A stretch of 6,702 bases of DNA from Candidatus Altimarinota bacterium (GTDB lineage Bacteria; Patescibacteriota; Gracilibacteria; UM-FILTER-43-11). Position 1 is the stretch's first letter. Every line of letters starts with the position of its first letter. The notes under the pieces are model-generated. The model searched no databases. It saw only the letters and a program-made list of their open reading frames with translations, and was not told the origin of the DNA. Location of the stretch: NCBI GenBank assembly GCA_029934675.1, contig JAOZLT010000076.1:1-6702 (forward strand), in the 5' to 3' direction. Of this stretch, positions 1 to 6,244 are shown piece by piece. The position numbers and the translations under genes were made by a program.

Positions 1-50
1 TTGAACGATGGTAATCGGCCAAATTTTTTTGGTGACAATGTGCGAGGCAT
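1..50 (-). CDS. Possible divergent gene, N-terminal 16 codons only
   Basis: On the minus strand an ATG at 50-48 opens a frame that stays open to the left edge (16 codons, starting MPRTLSPKKFGRL). A good Shine-Dalgarno sequence, AGGAGA (plus-strand 59-64), lies 8 bases before the ATG, which is the main support. The residues are basic and match no family I recognise, so I give no function. A competing reading exists: on the plus strand one frame is open from base 1 to a TAG at 70-72 (23 codons, ending GIYGFSCK) and could be the tail of an upstream gene. The ribosome site makes the minus-strand reading slightly more likely, but the fragment is too short to decide. Confidence 0.35.
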   Translation of the reverse strand, partial: MPRTLSPKKFGRLPSF

Positions 51-62
51 TTATGGTTTCTC

Positions 63-84
63 CTGTAAGTAGTTGATATTACAG
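63..84. repeat. Short inverted repeat, possible operator
   Basis: CTGTAA (63-68) and TTACAG (79-84) are perfect 6-base inverted arms around a 10-base spacer. The site lies in the non-coding leader, just upstream of the possible divergent start. The size suits a dimeric regulator, or a weak hairpin, but arms this short can occur by chance. No T-run follows, so it does not look like a terminator. Confidence 0.2.
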
Positions 85-111
85 TCAAAATCTCGCCCGT
101 ATTACTGCGCA

Positions 112-134
112 AATGTCAAGGTAAAAATGACATT
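112..134. promoter_or_regulatory. Perfect 7-base inverted repeat, candidate operator
   Basis: AATGTCA (112-118) and TGACATT (128-134) are exact inverted arms around the 9-base spacer AGGTAAAAA. The right arm covers most of the -35 hexamer of the promoter candidate at 127-156, a position where a bound dimeric protein would compete with RNA polymerase. The palindrome is directly visible; the operator role is inference and no known regulator motif is recognised. Confidence 0.35.
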
Positions 135-156
135 ATTTCCAATATTTTTCTATATT
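127..156 (+). promoter_or_regulatory. Candidate sigma70-type promoter for the polysaccharide genes
   Basis: ATGACA (127-132) matches the -35 consensus TTGACA at 5 of 6 bases, and TATATT (151-156) matches the -10 consensus TATAAT at 5 of 6, with an 18-base spacer. The surroundings are rich in A/T runs. Transcription would start near 163 and leave an untranslated leader of roughly 160 bases before the first gene. A weaker alternative is TTGAAC (192-197) with TATACA (213-218), whose 15-base spacing is short. In AT-rich DNA such matches arise easily, so confidence is limited. Confidence 0.35.
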
Positions 157-243
157 TTTTTACATGCAAATTCCTAACCGGACAACACTGATTGAACCTA
201 CCAAAATAAAAATATACAGGTCCCGTTGAAATCATGTATTAAT

Positions 244-285
244 TGTTTGGCCGGTCGGGTTTTACCGGCTTGGCATGGTCAAACA
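244..285 (+). other. Structured leader RNA segment with nested and competing stems
   Basis: TGTTTG (244-249) is complementary to CAAACA (280-285). Inside it GCCGGT (250-255) pairs with ACCGGC (264-269) around an 8-base loop. The outer stem can instead extend to TGTTTGGCC (244-252) with GGTCAAACA (277-285), including one G-U pair, which would break the inner hairpin because both use bases 250-252. The segment is more GC-rich than its surroundings and sits about 30 bases before the Shine-Dalgarno sequence of the first gene. It has no downstream T-run, so it is not an obvious intrinsic terminator. I do not recognise a known riboswitch. Confidence 0.35.
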
Positions 286-322
286 ACAAAACCCTTTACT
301 CTAATCCTGAATTGAGGAGTTT

Positions 323-1276
323 ATGTACAATTTAGAGAGAAAGCAGATATTGGTTACTGGAGGGGCTGGGTTTCTTGGCTCTCATCTTTGTGAAAGGCTT
401 CTTAACGACGGCCATAGCGTATTATGTGTCGATAATTTTTTTACCGGGACAAAGAATAATATTCTCAATCTTCTTGCCAATCCTTTTTTTGAATTAATGC
501 GCCATGATGTCTGTTTTCCTCTTTATGTAGAAGTCGATGAGATCTATAATTTAGCTTGTCCAGCTTCACCTGTTCACTACCAGTTTGATCCGGTTCAAAC
601 TACAAAAACCTCCGTGCATGGAGCCATTAATATGCTTGATCTGGCTAAACGGGTGAGAGCCAAGATATTTCAGGCGTCGACCTCAGAGGTCTACGGTGAC
701 CCACATGTACATCCTCAGCCTGAACATTACTGGGGGCATGTTAACCCTATCGGGATTCGATCTTGTTATGATGAGGGTAAACGATGTGCGGAAACCTTGT
801 TTTTCGATTATCATCGGCAGCACAAACTTCTCATTAAAGTCGCGAGAATTTTTAATACTTACGGGCCGCACATGCACCCGAATGACGGCAGAGTTGTCTC
901 AAACTTTATTGTCCAGGCCCTGCAAAACAAACCTATCACAATATATGGTGATGGAAGCCAGAGTCGCTCCTTTTGTTATGTTGATGATTTGATTGAAGCT
1001 TTTATTTTGTTGATGGGTACTGCAGACGATTTCACAGGGCCTCTAAATATCGGCAATCCTAATGAATTCACAATGATCGAATTGGCAGAGTTAGTGCTGG
1101 AATTAACCAATTCCAACTCCGAATTTGTTCGCAACCCCCTACCGAGTGACGATCCAAAACAGCGCCAACCAGATATTAGCCTTGCAAAAGAGACCCTGGG
1201 ATGGGAACCAAAAGTTTCTTTAAGGCAAGGATTAGAGAAAACGATTGAATATTTTGATGACCTACTGTCGAAATAA
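323..1276 (+). CDS. uxs: UDP-glucuronate decarboxylase (UDP-xylose synthase)
   Basis: This 317-residue cytoplasmic enzyme of the extended short-chain dehydrogenase family converts UDP-glucuronate to UDP-xylose by NAD-dependent oxidation, decarboxylation and re-reduction. The N-terminal Rossmann motif GGAGFLG is at residues 13-19, followed by the Asp of VDNF at 37 that fits NAD use. The active-site block ASTSEVYGDP spans 118-127, and the catalytic pair Tyr149/Lys153 lies in SCYDEGK. The stretches NPIGIRSCYDEGKR, NTYGPHMHPNDGRVVSNF and GSQSRSFCYVDD are typical of UDP-xylose synthases rather than dTDP-glucose dehydratases. Length is normal for the bacterial enzyme and no key residue is missing. 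GAGGAG (314-319) precedes the ATG by only 3 bases, a rather tight spacing, but the start is supported by the Rossmann fold beginning right after it. As first gene of the cluster it probably supplies xylose, or a sugar derived from it, for the polymer. Confidence 0.93.
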   Translation: MYNLERKQILVTGGAGFLGSHLCERLLNDGHSVLCVDNFFTGTKNNILNLLANPFFELMRHDVCFPLYVEVDEIYNLACPASPVHYQFDPVQTTKTSVHGAINMLDLAKRVRAKIFQASTSEVYGDPHVHPQPEHYWGHVNPIGIRSCYDEGKRCAETLFFDYHRQHKLLIKVARIFNTYGPHMHPNDGRVVSNFIVQALQNKPITIYGDGSQSRSFCYVDDLIEAFILLMGTADDFTGPLNIGNPNEFTMIELAELVLELTNSNSEFVRNPLPSDDPKQRQPDISLAKETLGWEPKVSLRQGLEKTIEYFDDLLSK

Positions 1277-1317
1277 TATGCGGATCAAATTGTTGTTCTT
1301 TTTTGCTTTTTTTAGAG

Positions 1318-1332
1318 AAACTCAGAGAGTTT
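1318..1332 (+). other. Small hairpin in the gap before the export lipoprotein gene
   Basis: AAACTC (1318-1323) and GAGTTT (1327-1332) form a perfect 6-base stem with a 3-base loop. Upstream, 1289-1313 is T-rich. No T-run follows the stem on the plus strand, so a plus-strand terminator is not supported. The stem covers the first two bases of a TTG codon at 1331 that could otherwise be taken as the start of the next gene, which argues mildly against that start. Confidence 0.25.
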
Positions 1333-1348
1333 GAGTGCCAAAATAGAT

Positions 1349-1352
1349 GGAG
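1349..1352 (+). promoter_or_regulatory. Ribosome binding site that sets the start of the export lipoprotein
   Basis: GGAG lies 5 bases before ATG 1358. The in-frame TTG at 1331 has only a purine run (GAGAG) close before it and would add nine polar residues ahead of the signal peptide. The ATG gives a compact lipoprotein signal sequence and is preferred. Confidence 0.6.
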
Positions 1353-1357
1353 TAAAT

Positions 1358-2446
1358 ATGATGAGAAATATTTTTACTGTTACTTCTTGTTTGACCGTTC
1401 TGATTTGTCTTTTATTTATTACTGTATTTCAAGGGTGTTCATCGAAAAGAACAACTGAAACTTTTGCAAATGGTCAGCAAATCTACATAGATGAAATGCC
1501 GGAAATTGAAAAAGAACAAGCTAGAAAAGAGATTTCTCTTGCTGTAAACGACGCACTGTATAGATACGAACTTCACAGCGGAGATTCAATTGAAGTTATG
1601 TATCATATTGATTCTGCAATTGAATCTGAAGATTATTTATTAAATGTCAACGATGAAATTCAGGTAGACATTTTACACCACGATGAAATAACGAGACGAC
1701 TAAAAATTCGTCCAGATGGCAAAATCACCCTTCCAAGAAAGGGTGATATGCTTGCAGTTGGCCTTAAACCTATGGAGCTTTCTGCTCTTATAGAAAATAT
1801 TTATAGTGATATTTTTACTAATCTGACTGTCACCACTACGGTCACCAAATATACCTCAAAAATGCAGGAGTTAAAAAAGGCAATCACAAATTCACCTCTT
1901 GGCCAGGCAAAAGCGATAAAGGTTAACCCTGATGGGTATATACAACTTCCCCTTATTGATGAAATTAAAGCATCAAAGTTAACTATAAGTGAATTAGAGA
2001 GTAGTGTAAATAAACTGTATCAGAAACAATTCAGAAACTTTGCTGTCTCTATGATACTCAAAGATATTGTAGGCAACACAATTTTTGTATTTGGAGAAGT
2101 TCAACAACCCGGGGCATTCAATGCGGTGAGACCAATGACACTCTTACAGGCTGTAGGCCGAGTCGGTGGGATAAAGTCGACGGGATCCCTCAAAGAAGTT
2201 AAAGTCCTTTATTGGGACAAACAAAATAGATCCCATATCCGAACAGTTAATTTGTATAATATTTTAGATAAGATGCAACTGGAAGAAGATATCCTTTTGG
2301 CAAATAATTCGGTTATCTTTGTTCCAAAAACAGGCATCTCTTTGGCAAATGAGTTTGTTGATCAGTATATAAGCAAGTTGTTGCTATTCAACGGTACAAG
2401 TTTCGGAATTTCATATGAGATAGATAAAGTTAAATTTGACTATTAA
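1358..2446 (+). CDS. Outer-membrane polysaccharide export lipoprotein (Wza/OPX family)
   Basis: This 362-residue protein is probably the periplasmic and outer-membrane exit channel for the polymer. From ATG 1358, residues 1-26 form a lipoprotein signal peptide (MMRN, then a hydrophobic core) ending in VFQG before Cys27; the Phe at -3 is not ideal for a lipobox. Poly_export-type elements follow: Y-ELHSGDSIEV near 70-80, Y-LLNVNDEIQV near 93-103, then RPDGKITLP near 118-126 and NPDGYIQLP near 190-198. An SLBB-type domain starts near 242 with VFGEVQQPGAF and LLQAVGRVGGI and runs to about VIFVP at 319-323. The tail EFVDQYISKLLLF (332-344) could be the membrane-spanning amphipathic helix of Wza-like proteins. 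The paired elements suggest an internal duplication. A longer form from TTG 1331 (371 residues) is possible. The gene lies 81 bases after the decarboxylase and 55 before the co-polymerase, its expected partner. The family call is firm; the exact subfamily is not. Confidence 0.88.
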   Translation: MMRNIFTVTSCLTVLICLLFITVFQGCSSKRTTETFANGQQIYIDEMPEIEKEQARKEISLAVNDALYRYELHSGDSIEVMYHIDSAIESEDYLLNVNDEIQVDILHHDEITRRLKIRPDGKITLPRKGDMLAVGLKPMELSALIENIYSDIFTNLTVTTTVTKYTSKMQELKKAITNSPLGQAKAIKVNPDGYIQLPLIDEIKASKLTISELESSVNKLYQKQFRNFAVSMILKDIVGNTIFVFGEVQQPGAFNAVRPMTLLQAVGRVGGIKSTGSLKEVKVLYWDKQNRSHIRTVNLYNILDKMQLEEDILLANNSVIFVPKTGISLANEFVDQYISKLLLFNGTSFGISYEIDKVKFDY

Positions 2447-2501
2447 TTTCGAATAATAAATATAAAATCTCATCTTTTTTAAAAAAGGGGGAAGTAAAAT
2501 A

Positions 2502-4010
2502 ATGAGTGAAGCAAATATTCTTTCGTTGCGGGATATCCTACACATCTTTTTTAAAAATAAAAAGATAATATTAACCATATTAATTACATCTATACTGTGT
2601 TCATTGACCTACAGTATTTTAACAACAAAGATATATAGAGCGGAATCTGATGTTTTAATCAAAATGGGTAGAGAAAAATTTTCTGCTATCAACTCTATGA
2701 CAGGGGTTAATTATAATGTAGTTTTTCAGGAAAGAACCCAGAATATCAATAATGAGTTGAAAATTATTACTGGAACCCAGCTTTCTAAGCTAGTTTTCCC
2801 TCAGCTAAAAGCTTTGCTTGAACGACATCATGCACTTGAAAAAAAGACTTTTTTAAAACAGTTAAAAACTTTCAGTAAAGCTGTTATTAAAAATACAAAA
2901 GAGATTATTCGTTTGCCCTTATACTGGTTATGTCTGGCAAAAAAAATCACTGAAGATGAAGCCCTTGCGTACAATTTAGAAAAAAAATTTCATGCAGAAT
3001 ATTTAGAGGATACTGACATTATTCATTTAACGTTTTCATGGAGTAACCCAGATTTTGCAGCACATGCTTTGAATATCTACACAAATGAATATCTGAGATA
3101 TCATACTGAAGTGCATAATACTGAGAAAGCTTTGAATCTTTATTCTGAACAACTAGATGTCCATGAGCAAAATCTTTTTAAAATTGAACGTGAAATCCAA
3201 TGCCTCTGTAAAAAGAATAATATTTCAAATATAGAAAAACAGAAAACTCTCCTCTTGTCTGACATATCTTTATTAGAAAAAGACTTGCTCGACCTGTCAA
3301 TTAGAATTATTTCAACGGAAAATAAGATGCTTTATATAAATACGATGATGTCGTCGAATGAGGAATGGATTGAAACTCCGAACATAGGGCAGCTTGGGGA
3401 AAAGGTTACAGACTTGGCAACACTTGATAAAATTTATTTTGATCTTAAAACATCAAAAGAACGAATTCGTAATGATTTTACTGATAACTCAAAAGAAGTA
3501 CAGGATGTCAATAGGCAGATTACCGGAATCAGAAAGCAGAAAGGAGAAAGTCTTGTAAATATTCTTAATACTGAAATAAATGCCTTGCTCTCCCAACAAT
3601 CACTAATTCAGCCACAAATTTCACAAAAAACTAAGAAGCTTGAGCGCCTTAGTTTTCTTAAAGTCCAACTCGAACAACTTGAACGTTCAAAAACAATCGC
3701 ACAGGATAATTTTTTGCTATACAGCAAAAAAGCGGAGGACCTCAGAATTTTTAATGAGCTTGATAAAAGTCAGATACTCAGTCTCAAAATTATAAACCCT
3801 GCACTTCCACCTCTATTGCCATCCCACCCAAAAAAATGGCTCATTCTTGGAATAAGCATATTTTTTGCACTGTTTTTTAGTTTTGGGCTATCCATTTTAC
3901 GTGAATACTTCAGCCATGGCATAAGGAAGCAACGTGATGTCGAAGAATACCTGAACCTGCCATTATTAACCACTATTCCAGAGCTTGAAAAACTGCAGCA
4001 TAGGAGTTGA
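2502..4010 (+). CDS. Polysaccharide co-polymerase / chain-length regulator (Wzz/GumC-like)
   Basis: This 502-residue inner-membrane protein of the PCP-2 type controls chain length and links the inner membrane to the export lipoprotein. A short cytoplasmic N-terminus (SLRDILHIFFKNKK) leads into a first membrane helix at about 21-41, followed by the Wzz-like segment KIYRAESDVLIKMGREKF. The periplasmic part has long helical, coiled-coil-like stretches at about 205-275 and 340-420. The proline-rich INPALPPLLPSHPKKW (430-446) precedes the second membrane helix at about 446-466, the classic layout of this family. A tail of about 35 residues, RKQRDVEEYLNLPLLTTIPE, is the type that contacts a CpsD-like partner. 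No P-loop kinase domain is fused, unlike Wzc; the next gene, 4 bases on, encodes it separately. GGGGGAAG (2487-2494) lies 7 bases before the ATG. Length suits GumC-like or exosortase-associated co-polymerases, but no exosortase gene is visible here. Confidence 0.9.
   Translation: MSEANILSLRDILHIFFKNKKIILTILITSILCSLTYSILTTKIYRAESDVLIKMGREKFSAINSMTGVNYNVVFQERTQNINNELKIITGTQLSKLVFPQLKALLERHHALEKKTFLKQLKTFSKAVIKNTKEIIRLPLYWLCLAKKITEDEALAYNLEKKFHAEYLEDTDIIHLTFSWSNPDFAAHALNIYTNEYLRYHTEVHNTEKALNLYSEQLDVHEQNLFKIEREIQCLCKKNNISNIEKQKTLLLSDISLLEKDLLDLSIRIISTENKMLYINTMMSSNEEWIETPNIGQLGEKVTDLATLDKIYFDLKTSKERIRNDFTDNSKEVQDVNRQITGIRKQKGESLVNILNTEINALLSQQSLIQPQISQKTKKLERLSFLKVQLEQLERSKTIAQDNFLLYSKKAEDLRIFNELDKSQILSLKIINPALPPLLPSHPKKWLILGISIFFALFFSFGLSILREYFSHGIRKQRDVEEYLNLPLLTTIPELEKLQHRS
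4003..4006 (+). promoter_or_regulatory. Ribosome binding site that sets the start of the CpsD-like gene
   Basis: GGAG ends 8 bases before ATG 4015 and lies just before the TGA stop of the preceding gene (4008-4010). A longer frame from TTG 3985 would overlap that gene by 26 bases and add ten residues with no comparable site, so the ATG is preferred. The arrangement suggests translational coupling. Confidence 0.6.
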
Positions 4011-4014
4011 TTAT

Positions 4015-4719
4015 ATGATTGATCGAAATAATAACAGACAAAAAATTTTAGAGCTTCAACTTGCCAAAGATCAGGGTTTTTCATCTGAACTACAAGTTGA
4101 ATGTGAAAGTTTGTACTCAATGTTTAGCTCATTTAACAAGTCAGGGTCTGACGATGGGCAAATTATAGGTATAACAGGTTCTCGCCCAGGAGAAGGTGCT
4201 ACAACAATTTCCATACTTTCAGCACTTGCTCTTTGTACCAATCCAACAAATTCAGTACTCCTGATTGATTGTAACCTGAGAAATCCTGAATTGCATAAAT
4301 ACTTTAACCCCCAAGAACAAAAAGATGGCTTGATTGAATTAATAGAACAGGGGTCAAACTTAACGGATGTTCTCTGGAAAGAGAAAAAATCCGGCTTCCA
4401 TTTTATTTCATCAGGTCGCCCGGTGGATTCTCCGTCAGAATTTTTAAGTACGAACAAATTCATTAACACTTTAATGCAGCTTAAAAAAAAATACAGATAT
4501 ATTATCCTTGATTGTGCTCCTGTCTTGAATGCACCAGAGACATCAATACTCGCAAGTCATCTTACCGGAGTCATTCTGGTTGTGCGCTCTGAGTCAACGC
4601 GATATGAAATAGTTGCTTCAGCTAAACAACGTCTTGTTGATGCAAATGCCAATATTAAAGGAGTTATTTTAAACAAACAAAAACACTATATCCCTAATTT
4701 TTTATACAAGAGACTTTAA
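4015..4719 (+). CDS. CpsD/CapB-like P-loop protein, probably a degenerate tyrosine kinase
   Basis: This 234-residue cytoplasmic protein of the ParA/MinD-like BY-kinase fold is the expected partner of the co-polymerase tail. The N-terminus has ELQVECESLYSMFSSF (25-40), resembling the EAYR-type oligomerisation helix of BY-kinases. The P-loop region reads ITGSRPGEGATT (53-64): Ala62 stands where the Walker A lysine is expected. The Walker A' motif is VLLIDCNLRNP (81-91), keeping Asp85 but with Asn87 in place of the second Asp. Walker B is YIILDCAPV (162-170) with Asp166. The C-terminus ends HYIPNFLYKRL with only two spaced tyrosines (225 and 231), not the tyrosine cluster used for autophosphorylation. 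The fold is complete and the frame intact, so this is not a decayed gene. By inference it is a structural or nucleotide-sensing partner rather than an active tyrosine kinase. Automated annotation will probably call it an autokinase. Confidence 0.85.
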   Translation: MIDRNNNRQKILELQLAKDQGFSSELQVECESLYSMFSSFNKSGSDDGQIIGITGSRPGEGATTISILSALALCTNPTNSVLLIDCNLRNPELHKYFNPQEQKDGLIELIEQGSNLTDVLWKEKKSGFHFISSGRPVDSPSEFLSTNKFINTLMQLKKKYRYIILDCAPVLNAPETSILASHLTGVILVVRSESTRYEIVASAKQRLVDANANIKGVILNKQKHYIPNFLYKRL

Positions 4720-4720
4720 C

Positions 4721-6244
4721 TTGAAGCAGACTTCTGAAAACAATCTTGATTTTGTAACTCAGGGTCGAGCAGGAACAACCTGGTGGGGGTGTTTTTTCTG
4801 TCTGCTACTTGGTTCTCTGGCATGCATGCTCTCTGTTGTTGTCATTGATCTCCCTGAAAAATATCTGATAGCACTTTTTGTAACTATTTTATTTGCTTCT
4901 ATACTTCTCAGTATCAGAAGCTCAAAATATATTTTCAATATACTCCTTGCCTTATTTGCTTTCAGTATCTCAATAAATCTGGATATAAACTTTTTCGTTC
5001 AAAAAATAGGTGCTGGTACCTGCGCAATTACCTTTTCTTTACCTCTTGTTCTTGTTTTAATCCTTATTCTTTCTATCTTTATTGACACATTTCCACGTTT
5101 CCCAAAAATTCGTTATTGCCCAAGTCTTTTAGTACCTACCGGACTCTATATGGTAGCTGGTATAGGTAGTCTTCTAAATGCAACATATCCAAGTTTGGTT
5201 TTTTTTGAACTGTTTCGCTTGAGCATGCTCTTGCTGATTTGTCTTTTTGTTATGAACCTAAAAAATTATAGTCACTTGATTATTATTATACGCTTTTTAT
5301 GTCTTGCAGTATTACTTCAAGGAACACTTGCCATAATTCAATATAAAACAGGCAAACAGTTAGGACTTGGTATCTTCGGTGAAGAAGAGCTCGTTGCTCA
5401 ATTTATAGGATTTAAAGCCAATCGAGCAACAGGCACGATTGGTCATCCCAATGGATTAGCCTATTTTTTTGAGATATTACTGCCGTTAGTATTTGCTATG
5501 TTTTTGACAACCCGCGGGAAATGGAATAAATTGTTTTATGTTTCTGTCTTAATAGTCGGTTTCATGGGTATCCTTACAACTCTTTCCCGAGGGGGATGGG
5601 TTGCCATCGGTATCGTCTTACCTTTGGTTTTTATTACACTTTACCACAGACAAATTTTCAAACTAAAAACCGCTTTGGCATCTTTTTGCATTGGAATTTT
5701 ACTGATTGCCCCTCTCTATTTTTCCTATCCAATTATTGTGAAAAGATTTACTCATACGGATTACGGATCATCTTCCCTACGCATGCCACTTAACAAAGCT
5801 GCTTTTTCTCTTGTAGAACAGTTCCCTTTTTTTGGTGTAGGATTGAATAATTTATCAGAAGTATTTCGCCATTATGATTTAACCGGATATACTTATTTTA
5901 TGCATGGTAATAAAAGTGTCCCCCATAATCTCTATTTATTTGTCTGGAGCGAAGTTGGGACATTTGGTTTTGTTTCATTTTTACTTATTTTTATTATGAT
6001 GTTTTTTTTAGTACTCCGAGTGGTTCATCAGGTTTCATTCCAACAGAAGGGTATATTAATTGGTATTTGCGGTGGGATTTCAGCCCACTTGATTCATGGT
6101 ATGTTTGATCCCGGATTTAAACTTTCTCTTCTCATTTCGATTTTACTTTATACATTAATTGGTTTTATTGGTGCAGTATTCATCTTAAATCGCGGTATCC
6201 CAAAAGATTATTTACACCATATAGAGCATATGAACAATGTCTAA
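4721..6244 (+). CDS. O-antigen ligase/polymerase-like membrane protein (Wzy_C family)
   Basis: This 507-residue inner-membrane protein has roughly 11-13 hydrophobic helices and probably polymerises the lipid-linked repeat units or ligates finished chains. Family landmarks are GHPNGLAYFFEILLPL (241-256), the conserved TTLSRGGW block (286-293, Arg290), a hydrophilic loop at about 340-402 with GVGLNNL (372-378), and HNLYLFVWSEVGTFG (402-416), the HN-x-YL...E-x-G motif of WaaL/Wzy proteins with His402. A late HGMFDPGFK (459-467) fits the end of the family. It begins with TTG 4721, one base after the previous stop. AAGAGA (4708-4713) is a weak ribosome site, and the next in-frame ATG lies inside the first membrane helix, so the TTG is preferred. 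Sequence alone does not separate polymerase from ligase; its place between chain-length genes and a glycosyltransferase favours polymerase. Confidence 0.85.
   Translation: MKQTSENNLDFVTQGRAGTTWWGCFFCLLLGSLACMLSVVVIDLPEKYLIALFVTILFASILLSIRSSKYIFNILLALFAFSISINLDINFFVQKIGAGTCAITFSLPLVLVLILILSIFIDTFPRFPKIRYCPSLLVPTGLYMVAGIGSLLNATYPSLVFFELFRLSMLLLICLFVMNLKNYSHLIIIIRFLCLAVLLQGTLAIIQYKTGKQLGLGIFGEEELVAQFIGFKANRATGTIGHPNGLAYFFEILLPLVFAMFLTTRGKWNKLFYVSVLIVGFMGILTTLSRGGWVAIGIVLPLVFITLYHRQIFKLKTALASFCIGILLIAPLYFSYPIIVKRFTHTDYGSSSLRMPLNKAAFSLVEQFPFFGVGLNNLSEVFRHYDLTGYTYFMHGNKSVPHNLYLFVWSEVGTFGFVSFLLIFIMMFFLVLRVVHQVSFQQKGILIGICGGISAHLIHGMFDPGFKLSLLISILLYTLIGFIGAVFILNRGIPKDYLHHIEHMNNV

Noticed and set aside
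160..322. Known leader elements such as JUMPstart/ops (GGCGGTAG) or a c-di-GMP riboswitch
   Set aside because: No ops core sequence is present, and the conserved c-di-GMP riboswitch segments are not recognisable around the hairpins.
696..992. Open frame of about 98 codons inside the decarboxylase gene, plus a minus-strand frame at 683-877
   Set aside because: Both lie wholly within a well-supported gene, have no ribosome site I can see, and their products look like no protein family.
2475..2486. TTTTTTAAAAAA palindrome between the lipoprotein and co-polymerase genes
   Set aside because: A pure A/T palindrome with no loop or GC stem cannot act as a stable terminator; it is probably only low-complexity sequence before the ribosome site.
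3770..4469. Two minus-strand frames (3770-4120 and 4071-4469) opposite the co-polymerase and CpsD-like genes
   Set aside because: They are antisense shadows of clear genes, with no recognisable domains or supporting ribosome sites.
5596..5793. Small plus-strand frame inside the membrane protein gene
   Set aside because: Out-of-frame shadow of the Wzy_C gene; no independent evidence.
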